A program made the position numbers and the translations under genes. DNA of 5,339 nucleotides from Nitrospirota bacterium (lineage in GTDB: Bacteria; Nitrospirota; Nitrospiria; Nitrospirales; UBA8639). Below, one piece after another: positions 1-5,303 of this stretch (position 1 is its first letter; every line of letters begins with the position of its first letter). Where the stretch lies: positions 1 to 5,339 of the forward strand of contig QIDY01000218.1 in the NCBI GenBank assembly GCA_003228495.1. The letters are read 5' to 3'. A model generated the notes under the pieces. That model was given only the letters and a program-made list of their open reading frames with translations. It was not told where the DNA came from and did not search any database.

Positions 1-2
1 GA

Positions 3-188
3 GCCAATGCGAACGATCCGACGCATGAGTTGGTGACGGATTCTTTAACGGAACCACGTTCGACTTTTACCACTGACACCAATATAAGGTCAGAAATAAA
101 AAACCACAATTTAAAAAAGACGCCCAACCCGACCAGTGCGAAAAAAAATTCTCATCAATTAGGAGGGAGGGGGCCTGAAACACCATAA
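3..188 (+). CDS. Possible C-terminal end of a gene truncated by the left window edge
   Basis: Frame 3 is open from the window edge for 61 codons to a TAA at 186-188, with no start needed if the gene begins outside the window. The encoded tail is hydrophilic and rich in Thr, Asn, Ser, Lys and Pro, has no cysteine and no hydrophobic segment, and ends in GGRGPETP, so it would be a disordered C-terminus. No family is recognisable. An open run of this length arises by chance in roughly one case in twenty, so the region may simply be intergenic. A competing reading is a minus-strand gene starting at the ATG at 26-24 (MRRIVRIG...), which runs off the edge and has no clear Shine-Dalgarno site. Confidence 0.28.
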   Translation, partial: ANANDPTHELVTDSLTEPRSTFTTDTNIRSEIKNHNLKKTPNPTSAKKNSHQLGGRGPETP

Positions 189-223
189 CTCCTAACCAAC
201 CATACTCAAACATGCCAAAACCT

Positions 224-251
224 CCCCAAAGGGGCAGCAAGCCCCTTGGGG
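224..251 (-). terminator. Hairpin terminator downstream of the DEAD-box helicase gene
   Basis: CCCCAAAGGGGC (224-235) pairs with GCCCCTTGGGG (241-251) around the loop AGCAA, giving an 11-bp GC-rich stem with one bulged A. Read on the minus strand, the stem starts 37 nt past the helicase stop codon and is followed by AGGTTTTGG, a short and interrupted U run. That fits an intrinsic terminator for the helicase. No U run follows on the + strand, so termination of a + strand gene from the left edge is less likely. Confidence 0.6.
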
Positions 252-288
252 ATGATCCACAATTGACAATTGGGTGATAAGCACGTTT

Positions 289-1545
289 TTAGAAACTATA
301 AGACGTTGAACGGGGACGACGACCCGGTTGATTCCGTCCTGGACGATCCGATCGCGGGCCTCTAGGACTATTATGATTTGCAAAACCCGGACGAGGGGAC
401 CGAGTCGCTGCATGACTGACAGAAGGGGGCCCACTGCCAGGGACCGCCTTCCCTAACAATTTTTCAATCATTCGCAACGACCGATTATCTTCACCCGTGA
501 CAAAACTAGTGGCCCAGCCCTTAGCCTTCATTCGTGCAGTGCGACCAATACGATGAACGTAGTCCTCGGGAACGTGGGGCAAATCATAATTGATCACGTG
601 GCGAATATTGTCTACATCCAGCCCACGGGACGCGACATCGGTCGCCACCAACACTTCAAAACGTCCTCGTCGAAATCCTTCGAGGGCCGCTCGACGTTGT
701 GGAAGACGACGTCCTGCATGCAAAACGGCCACGCGGCAGCCAACCTTTTCTAGAGTTTCCCCAATCCGGTCAGCACGATGTTTGGTCCGAGTAAAAACCA
801 ACACTGACCCCTCGGTCTCCTTCAGAATGGAGAGCAGCAGAGCAGTTTTTTGGGAATTGTTGGTGTGATGCACGGTATGCGTCACCCCTTCAGCTGGAGT
901 CGCAGATTTCGCCACCAATGCTTTGACCGGATCGTTCAACGACATGCGGGCCAAATCATCTAAATTGTCGGGCATCGTAGCTGAGAAGAGTAACGTCTGC
1001 CTGGCATCGGGTAAGGCCTCGATGATTTGATTCAATTGAGGCGCAAACCCCATATCTAACATACGGTCGGCTTCATCCAAAACCACAATACTAAGCTTCG
1101 TAAACATCACGGTCCCTTGCCACATATGATCCAATAACCGACCTGGGGTAGCAATGATGACATCAGGCCGCTGACGAAGCCCTCGGACTTGGGCATGCAT
1201 ATCGGCCCCGCCCACCAACGTCGTCGAAAAAATCCCACGTGAGCGGCCAAGCTTATCGACCGTCCCTTGAATTTGAAACGCCAATTCACGGGTGGGGGCT
1301 AAAATGAGTGCACGGGGTTTGCCTTTCGGGCCAGCGGCTAAACGCTCAATCATCGGAATGACAAAGGCCGCGGTTTTACCCGTACCGGTCTGTGCACACC
1401 CCAACACATCACGGCCTTCTAAGGCCGGGGGAATGGCTTGAGTTTGAATGGGGGTTGGTTCTTTCAACCCAGCCCTATCTAGGGCTTCAACTAAGCGCTC
1501 GGATACACCAAGCGCACCAAACTGAGACAACGCAGTTGCAGACAT
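289..1545 (-). CDS. rhlE: DEAD-box ATP-dependent RNA helicase, RhlE-like
   Basis: This is a cytoplasmic ATP-dependent RNA helicase expected to remodel structured RNA, for example in ribosome assembly, mRNA turnover or cold adaptation. All superfamily 2 motifs are visible: Q motif (F9, PTPIQ 30-34), Walker A AQTGTGKT (51-58), PTRELA (84-89), TPGR (133-136), DEAD (157-160), SAT (188-190), VLVFTRTK (248-255), ATDVASRGLDV (301-311) and HRIGRTAR (331-338). The two RecA-like domains end near residue 355. An Arg/Pro/Ser-rich tail (about 370-418) with RGP/RPGR-type runs probably binds RNA non-specifically. The total of 418 residues is normal for RhlE. The region after motif IV reads HAGRRLPQRR where HG(N/D)RSQxQR is usual, a mild deviation. 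The ATG at 1545-1543 is preceded by AAGGA with 8 nt spacing. It is divergent from the peroxidase gene. The subfamily name rests on architecture and the short basic tail; another DEAD-box subfamily is possible. Confidence 0.95.
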   Translation of the reverse strand: MSATALSQFGALGVSERLVEALDRAGLKEPTPIQTQAIPPALEGRDVLGCAQTGTGKTAAFVIPMIERLAAGPKGKPRALILAPTRELAFQIQGTVDKLGRSRGIFSTTLVGGADMHAQVRGLRQRPDVIIATPGRLLDHMWQGTVMFTKLSIVVLDEADRMLDMGFAPQLNQIIEALPDARQTLLFSATMPDNLDDLARMSLNDPVKALVAKSATPAEGVTHTVHHTNNSQKTALLLSILKETEGSVLVFTRTKHRADRIGETLEKVGCRVAVLHAGRRLPQRRAALEGFRRGRFEVLVATDVASRGLDVDNIRHVINYDLPHVPEDYVHRIGRTARMKAKGWATSFVTGEDNRSLRMIEKLLGKAVPGSGPPSVSHAATRSPRPGFANHNSPRGPRSDRPGRNQPGRRPRSTSYSF

Positions 1546-1642
1546 ACTACTATTCCTTTTGTTATAAGGATCGTATCTACACGTAATCAGAAAACCGAGG
1601 GAAGCAGAATCAGGTGGGAAGTCCGCTCCGAGCAGGATCTGG

Positions 1643-1659
1643 TCGCGACACGATCGCGA
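1643..1659. promoter_or_regulatory. TCGCGA-N5-TCGCGA element in the divergent helicase/peroxidase gap
   Basis: The 260-bp gap 1546-1805 must carry promoters for both divergent genes. Within it, TCGCGA occurs twice (1643-1648 and 1654-1659) separated by CACGA. Each copy is itself a palindrome, so the element is both a direct and an inverted repeat, with centres 11 bp apart, about one helical turn. That geometry suits a dimeric regulator or a methylation target. A second small palindrome, GAACGTTC, lies at 1675-1682. A -10-like TATACA at 1781-1786 lacks a convincing -35 and lies close to the ribosome binding site. The operator role is inferred from geometry only. Confidence 0.25.
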
Positions 1660-1805
1660 GGCCCGAAGAATTTTGAACGTTCTCGCCGCCGGACCGAATC
1701 AGCATGAACGAACTATAGAGTACAGGACAATCTGAAAGCTGTCAAATACCGGTAAAGAACATTCAAGAACTGGTTATTTTTATACACAAACCAAAGGATT
1801 CATCT

Positions 1806-2315
1806 ATGAGCACCATCTACGATATCATTTGTCACACGATCACCGGAGAGGAACAACCGCTCTCAACGTATAAAAATAAGGTCTTGCTTATCATCAACAC
1901 GGCATCCAAATGCGGATTTACCCCACAATTCCACGGCCTGGAAGTTCTTTACAAACAGTATCAGGCGCAAGGATTTGAAGTATTGGGATTTCCGTGCAAT
2001 CAATTTGGTAGCCAGGATCCAGGAAGCCATGAAGAAATTCAAAATTTTTGCCAAACCAATTTTGGTGTCAGCTTTCCCATGTTCGCTAAAATCGAGGTGA
2101 ATGGACCTAACACCCATCCTCTCTATCAACATCTCAAAAACCAAGCACCAGGCCTCCTGGGATTGAAAGCCATCAAATGGAACTTCACCAAATTTCTTGT
2201 CGATCAATCTGGAAGAGTGCAGGAACGCTTCGCTCCCACCACCAAACCAGAGGATATCGCGTCGGCCATCCAAGGCCTTCTTAGTACACCGCCCCTTGAC
2301 CCTTCCACCAGATAA
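1806..2315 (+). CDS. Glutathione peroxidase family thiol peroxidase (cysteine type)
   Basis: The enzyme reduces hydrogen peroxide and organic or lipid hydroperoxides to water or alcohols. It has the thioredoxin-like GPx fold and a typical length of 169 residues. Visible signatures are NTASKCGFTPQ with peroxidatic Cys36 (31-41), GFPCNQFGSQ (61-70) and KWNFTKFL (124-131). The catalytic tetrad is therefore Cys36, Gln70, Trp125 and Asn126. Cys36 is coded by TGC, so this is not a selenoprotein. Cys82 in NFCQTNFG sits where the resolving cysteine of yeast Gpx3-like enzymes lies, so by family knowledge the reductant is probably thioredoxin rather than glutathione. There is no signal peptide, so it should be cytoplasmic. 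The ATG at 1806 follows AAAGGA with 7 nt spacing. The next gene is 166 bp downstream, and no convincing terminator is visible between them. Confidence 0.95.
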   Translation: MSTIYDIICHTITGEEQPLSTYKNKVLLIINTASKCGFTPQFHGLEVLYKQYQAQGFEVLGFPCNQFGSQDPGSHEEIQNFCQTNFGVSFPMFAKIEVNGPNTHPLYQHLKNQAPGLLGLKAIKWNFTKFLVDQSGRVQERFAPTTKPEDIASAIQGLLSTPPLDPSTR

Positions 2316-2466
2316 CAAAAAACGCAAGCGAGTTCACAAATACTCTCTTTCCTGAAAAAACATGTAATAAAACGCACCAAACCAAGACTGCCCACTAATC
2401 AGCTGGTGCCCGTGATGCAGGACAGGTTCTGCCTTGAACTCAGGTACCCTTAACCCTCACAACACA

Positions 2467-2473
2467 GAGGAGG
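2467..2473 (+). promoter_or_regulatory. Strong Shine-Dalgarno site that fixes the start of the bufferin-like gene
   Basis: GAGGAGG ends 8 nt before the ATG at 2482. This favours that ATG over the in-frame TTG at 2434, which would add 16 residues (MNSGTLNPHNTEEVWC) in front of a perfectly formed signal peptide and place the ribosome site inside the coding region. Confidence 0.8.
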
Positions 2474-2481
2474 TTTGGTGT

Positions 2482-2760
2482 ATGAACACAAAGAAATCGT
2501 TATTGGTGGGAGCGGCCCTCACTAGCTTGCTGGCTGTGGGCGGGTTTGGAACAACCGCGGTGGCCCAGGCAGAAGGTATAGGCGAAGCCGGACAATGTCA
2601 TGGGGTCAATGCCTGTAAAGGCAAAGGCGATTGCCAGGGCATGAAAAATGAATGTGAAGGGAAAAATGCCTGCAAAGGAAAAGGCTGGGTTAAATTATCG
2701 AAAGCCGATTGTGAGAAAAATCCCAAAGGCCATTGGGAACCCATGCCTGAAAAAAAATAA
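2482..2760 (+). CDS. Exported Cys-rich small protein, BufA2-type bufferin-like metallophore
   Basis: The 92-residue precursor has a classical Sec signal peptide: MNTKK, a hydrophobic core at about 6-24, and a cleavage site near AVA-Q (28/29) or AQA-E (30/31). The mature part of about 62 residues carries six cysteines (39, 45, 51, 58, 64, 77), many Lys and Gly, and two copies of CxGxNACKGKG (39-49 and 58-68), ending KADCEKNPKGHW. This pattern matches my recollection of the BufA2 family of periplasmic bufferins. These are ribosomally made peptides whose cysteines are modified by an MNIO (DUF692) enzyme and which sequester copper or similar metals. No MNIO or partner protein gene lies in the window, so modification, if any, depends on an unlinked enzyme. 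It could alternatively be an unmodified metal-binding Cys-rich protein. It converges on the DUF2182 gene. The export and Cys-repeat reading is solid; the bufferin assignment is inference. Confidence 0.72.
   Translation: MNTKKSLLVGAALTSLLAVGGFGTTAVAQAEGIGEAGQCHGVNACKGKGDCQGMKNECEGKNACKGKGWVKLSKADCEKNPKGHWEPMPEKK
2608..2685 (+). repeat. Internal direct repeat encoding two NACKGKG modules
   Basis: Positions 2608-2628 and 2665-2685 are 21-nt copies differing at two bases, both third codon positions (TGT/TGC and GGC/GGA). They lie 57 nt (19 codons) apart and encode identical NACKGKG segments. This suggests duplication of a metal-binding or modification module within the gene, with the protein sequence kept while silent sites drift. 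Confidence 0.7.
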
Positions 2761-2785
2761 GCATCTGACTTAATCAGTGGCTCCA

Positions 2786-2822
2786 TTCCCCGTTCCTCTC
2801 CTTTTCGGAGGGGAACGGGGAA
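2786..2822. terminator. Strong hairpin between convergent genes, probable bidirectional terminator
   Basis: The arms 2786-2801 and 2807-2822 form a 16-bp stem (one G-U wobble at 2797/2811) closed by the loop TTTTC. It lies 25 nt after the stop of the + strand bufferin-like gene and 42 nt past the stop of the minus-strand DUF2182 gene, the expected place for a shared terminator. Neither strand shows a proper U tract after the stem, so it may instead act as a 3'-end stabiliser or rely on Rho. Confidence 0.6.
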
Positions 2823-2864
2823 ACAGAGGTTTAGAAACCACAATCACAACTATGTCGCTACTAA

Positions 2865-3665
2865 CTATGGTGCCATAACCAACATACCAATCCCACTCAA
2901 AAGTAGCCCAATTCCCGCGAACCATCCCAGTCGAAGACTCCAGTCCACAACCGGCAACACTTTTTCTACAAACACAAAAATTGCAATCACGGCGATCCAG
3001 AGCAAATTCATCACCCCGCCCACGAACAACAGGCCCATCAAGGCCCAACAACAGCCCAAACAAAACGCCCCATGATGAAGCCCCAAACGAAATGCGCCAC
3101 TGGCTCCCGGTCGCCAATTCTCCGCAATAAAATGGGCGGGTGACCGGCAGTGATCTAAACAGACCGTCTTCCAAGGCGTCAGTTGGTAGACCCCTGCCAA
3201 CATGAACAGTGCCCCTCCCAAAGTTTGATTATTGGCCATCATCATTGGTGAAAGCATCGCCGCTTCATGCAACACCCATTGTGCCAACGTCGCGCCGACA
3301 CTAAACACACACCACATGGCGAGATACCCGGACACAAAGGCCATTGTAGGGGCCATGGGTGTCCCCTGCCGTTCCGCTTTGCGAACCATGCCCGCATACA
3401 ACAACGTCATCGGAGCCACACTTGGCAACATCATTCCCACCATCATAATGGCCCACATGAGAAACATGAATCCAAAATCCGCCGGCATCCACGATTGCAT
3501 CTGTATCGTCATCCCAGGCGCACCAACAGCCATCGCGGGCATTTTGGCCCAGAGATACACAACATACGCCCAGGCCAACACGCTCACTCCAATGAGTGCC
3601 AAAAGAATCGGAATCCGATCACGCTTGGGTAAAGAAGGGAATGGAAAAGGGGGAGAAAGCGGCAT
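2865..3665 (-). CDS. DUF2182 family polytopic membrane protein (predicted metal-binding)
   Basis: This 266-residue inner-membrane protein has about six hydrophobic segments (roughly 18-40, 64-93, 106-131, 149-162, 198-233, 247-264). Family hallmarks are MWAIMMVGMMLPSVAPM (70-86), PWKTVCLDHCRSP (164-176, with Cys169, His172, Cys173), GLHHGAFCLGCCW (195-207, with His197, His198, Cys202, Cys205, Cys206) and FVEK (232-235). The clustered His and Cys residues explain the usual description as a metal-binding integral membrane protein; the biochemical role is not established. The protein is notably Met-rich in the first half, a feature of copper-handling proteins. The ATG at 3665-3663 is forced because an in-frame TAG lies at 3677-3675, yet no Shine-Dalgarno sequence precedes it. 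It is the second gene after the DUF1326 gene (112-nt gap), which argues for an operon with coupled or structured translation control. Confidence 0.9.
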   Translation of the reverse strand: MPLSPPFPFPSLPKRDRIPILLALIGVSVLAWAYVVYLWAKMPAMAVGAPGMTIQMQSWMPADFGFMFLMWAIMMVGMMLPSVAPMTLLYAGMVRKAERQGTPMAPTMAFVSGYLAMWCVFSVGATLAQWVLHEAAMLSPMMMANNQTLGGALFMLAGVYQLTPWKTVCLDHCRSPAHFIAENWRPGASGAFRLGLHHGAFCLGCCWALMGLLFVGGVMNLLWIAVIAIFVFVEKVLPVVDWSLRLGWFAGIGLLLSGIGMLVMAP

Positions 3666-3672
3666 GGAAAGA

Positions 3673-3721
3673 GGCTATCAATAGCCCCGCGAAAACCAGC
3701 AACAACAAAAACACGCGGGGC
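3673..3721 (-). promoter_or_regulatory. Two overlapping hairpins just before the DUF2182 start codon
   Basis: On the minus-strand transcript, GCCCCGCG (3721-3714) can pair perfectly with CGCGGGGC (3691-3684) around a 22-nt, U/G-rich loop. A second, smaller hairpin pairs GGCTA (3686-3682) with TAGCC (3677-3673) around TTGA and ends 7 nt before the ATG. The two share the bases 3684-3686, so they compete. Neither is followed by a U tract, so this is not a simple terminator. A role in attenuation or translation control of the DUF2182 gene is inference; the palindromes are direct observations. Confidence 0.35.
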
Positions 3722-3777
3722 CGCGCACTGTCAGGGATGGCGTGGAGTCCTCGGGCCGCAATAAGTGGGACTGCAAA

Positions 3778-4413
3778 TTAGGATCGAATCACGCCATTTT
3801 GATTCATATGTATAATATTAAACTGTCCATAACTATTTGACAGATTTAAGGTAATCCCTGCCTGAGCGGTCGTCGTCCCATTGCCCATTTCAGCCAGGGA
3901 ATATTCAAACCCACCGGGCAAATCGATACGCGAACGCGACGGTCGTCCGGAGTGCGGATCCATAATAGGCGTTCCGGTCGATTTCACTAAACCCGGCACA
4001 TGCACCGTCGCCTCCCGCGCATCCACATCAACCGACAACTCAATGGGTACATACAACGTTTCTAATACCTCAGACATCGTACTGTTATACACATAAAAAT
4101 GAGTTGCTCCAGGAGCGGTGGATTCGCCATGAAGAATTTTTCGTAGCCCCTCACGCTGCTCAGCATTTGCCCGCTCATCAATCATGATTTGTTGCTTGCC
4201 GTTCCCCTCAGCCACCTCCCCGGGCCATTGCAACAGCATGACAAAGTTCAACCCATCCAATCGCGTATCATTGAAATACCCTTCATCAATCCGTCCAGCC
4301 CCCATGGCTTCACAAAACCCATTTGTCGTTTTCGCAGAGAATTGGCAAGGGCAGCCATACGCACAATTACAATTGGCATACCCCACCCCACGAAGCATCC
4401 ACTGATCAGCCAT
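3778..4413 (-). CDS. DUF1326 domain-containing protein
   Basis: The 211-residue protein has the expected DUF1326 length. The signature lies at the N-terminus: W5, then CNCAYGCPCQF (15-25) and TNGFCEA (30-36). All five cysteines (15, 17, 21, 23, 34) fall within 20 residues, a likely metal- or redox-active cluster. The rest appears beta-rich and soluble, and includes HGESTAPGATHFYVYNS (94-110) and a hydrophilic PIMDPHSGRPSRSRIDLPGGFEY stretch. There is no signal peptide or membrane segment, so it should be cytoplasmic. The function of the family is unknown. The gene precedes the DUF2182 gene on the same strand with 112 nt between, a pairing I recall from many genomes, so the two probably act together, perhaps with this protein delivering or sensing a metal on the cytoplasmic side. 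The ATG at 4413-4411 is preceded by AAAGGGG with 6 nt spacing. Confidence 0.88.
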   Translation of the reverse strand: MADQWMLRGVGYANCNCAYGCPCQFSAKTTNGFCEAMGAGRIDEGYFNDTRLDGLNFVMLLQWPGEVAEGNGKQQIMIDERANAEQREGLRKILHGESTAPGATHFYVYNSTMSEVLETLYVPIELSVDVDAREATVHVPGLVKSTGTPIMDPHSGRPSRSRIDLPGGFEYSLAEMGNGTTTAQAGITLNLSNSYGQFNIIHMNQNGVIRS

Positions 4414-4692
4414 TATACACCCCTTTCGTCACCATCATTTGCCATATACATAAATGATCCTGTCTTTTACCATGTCACGGACCACTGTTTCCATCTATCC
4501 CTCTTCAGCCCTGGAAGTCAGGATACAAAATCCGCTCTTCTCTTTCCCCTTTACTTTTTTTCACAACTTGTGCAAAAACCCGTTCACAAACGGTCCCAAA
4601 CCGACTACACTACACAGGAAACCGTGAACCCGGTCTAAACATATCATACATAATTTTATTGTCTTCGCAGATCAAGAAAGGACTCAGAACAC
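4414..4692. other. Divergent intergenic region (no gene seen)
   Basis: This 279-bp gap must promote both the DUF1326 gene (leftward) and the 119-residue protein gene (rightward). I see no RNA gene and no convincing coding frame. Rightward, CATAAT at 4649-4654 is a fair -10 box, with a poor GTGAAC (4624-4629) 19 bp upstream. Leftward, AT-rich sequence around 4441-4456 could hold a -10 box. A small inverted repeat CCGTT-CACA-AACGG lies at 4580-4593. A pyrimidine-rich + strand tract occupies about 4531-4561. None of these is strong enough for a firm promoter call. Confidence 0.4.
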
Positions 4693-5052
4693 ATGGCCCA
4701 ACAACACAAGCAGTATGCCGAAGGAGAATCTGGAGAACTCTACGGATACACGGGGAAGGATGCCCCAGCAGGCACTAAGGCGTTGGTGGAAGAAGATGGG
4801 AAAACGCTCACACCGGCAGGCCTTAAGTTTTGTCAGAAACGAGGCTACCCTACACCATTGGTCGAAACGATACGCGTCATATACGACCAATATCATTCGC
4901 AGGCCGTGGGCGACGCTATCGAAGCGTCAGCCCTCAATGCAGATCTCATGATAGAGAAACAGAACAATACGAAAAAAATGTCGGAACGCCTCCGGTTAGA
5001 CTGGGAAGCTCAGGATAAAGCCTTCAAAGCCAATGCGGCTGCGAAAAAATAA
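4693..5052 (+). CDS. Hypothetical hydrophilic 119-residue protein
   Basis: I do not recognise a family. The protein is soluble-looking, with no signal peptide or membrane segment. The N-terminal third is Gly/Glu/Lys-rich (EGESGELYGYTGKDAPAGTK, 10-29). A middle part (37-70) has a single cysteine (Cys47) in LKFCQKRGYPTP. The C-terminal half (about 66-119) is strongly helical and charged, ending KAFKANAAAKK. The ATG at 4693 follows AAAGGA with 10 nt spacing, which supports real translation. The 30-residue basic gene begins 63 nt after its stop on the same strand, so the two may share a transcript. The codon pattern looks like that of neighbouring genes, with no sign of degradation. Confidence 0.7.
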   Translation: MAQQHKQYAEGESGELYGYTGKDAPAGTKALVEEDGKTLTPAGLKFCQKRGYPTPLVETIRVIYDQYHSQAVGDAIEASALNADLMIEKQNNTKKMSERLRLDWEAQDKAFKANAAAKK

Positions 5053-5115
5053 TCGCTATGAAAACTAGGGCTCCGCGGCCCACAACAAACGCACACATTA
5101 ATTAGGAGCATTCCA

Positions 5116-5208
5116 ATGGGAAAAAGTCAGGACTCTCGCAAAGAAACTAAAAAGAAACCAGCCAAAACCATGAAAGAAAAACGCGCCGCAAAAAAAGGGA
5201 AGAAATAA
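5116..5208 (+). CDS. 30-residue Lys-rich basic miniprotein
   Basis: An ATG at 5116 is preceded by TTAGGAG (AGGAG at 5104-5108, 7 nt spacing), one of the best ribosome sites in the window, and runs 30 codons to TAA. The product begins MGKSQDSRKETKKKPAKT and continues with a Lys/Arg/Ala-rich tail ending AKKGKK. Lysine and arginine make up nearly half the residues, and there is no cysteine, aromatic or hydrophobic core. It should be disordered and may bind nucleic acid, ribosomes or polyanions. I recall similar short 'MGKSQDSKK...' hypothetical proteins in other bacteria but no assigned function. It is likely co-transcribed with the 119-residue gene 63 nt upstream. The A-rich stretch could be mistaken for noncoding sequence, but the ribosome site argues otherwise. 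Confidence 0.65.
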   Translation: MGKSQDSRKETKKKPAKTMKEKRAAKKGKK

Positions 5209-5234
5209 CTTCTCCCGCAACACGATTTTCTTAC

Positions 5235-5263
5235 CCCCTTGCCGGCGAGGGGCAATCCCCCTC
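5235..5263 (+). other. GC-rich alternative hairpins, possible terminator after the basic miniprotein
   Basis: CCCCTTGCC (5235-5243) is nearly self-complementary to GGCGAGGGG (5244-5252). The same GAGGGG (5247-5252) can instead pair with CCCCTC (5258-5263) around CAATC, and TTGCC (5239-5243) can pair with GGCAA (5251-5255). These are competing folds. The position, 27 nt after the last stop codon, suits a transcript end, but no U tract follows. It may be a repetitive palindromic element instead. Confidence 0.35.
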
Positions 5264-5303
5264 ACCAGGCATTATCGTCCCAAGAAAAAGAACCTCTTCC
5301 TGC

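Noticed and set aside
258..273. CAATTG-A-CAATTG repeat as an operator
   Set aside because: It lies just after the helicase stop codon and before its terminator, is AT-rich and short, and has no promoter next to it.
213..278. Small + strand frame MPKPPQRGSKPLGDD... with an AGGAGG about 45 nt upstream
   Set aside because: The spacing is far too long for a ribosome site, and the frame lies across the terminator hairpin.
1561..1566. TATAAC on the minus strand as a -10 box for the helicase
   Set aside because: Transcription would start within the ribosome binding site, leaving no usable leader.
1863..2327. 154-codon minus-strand frame across the peroxidase gene
   Set aside because: It lies opposite an unmistakable glutathione peroxidase, and its product resembles no family.
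2434..2481. Longer start (TTG at 2434) for the bufferin-like gene
   Set aside because: It would place the GAGGAGG ribosome site inside the coding region and add a polar 16-residue leader before a well-formed signal peptide.
3232..3684. Long + strand open frames opposite the DUF2182 gene
   Set aside because: They are antisense shadows. The minus-strand protein carries clear family motifs and membrane segments; the + strand products have no recognisable features.
4189..4638. 149-codon + strand frame over the DUF1326 start and the gap
   Set aside because: It mostly overlaps the DUF1326 coding region in antisense, and the product is compositionally random.
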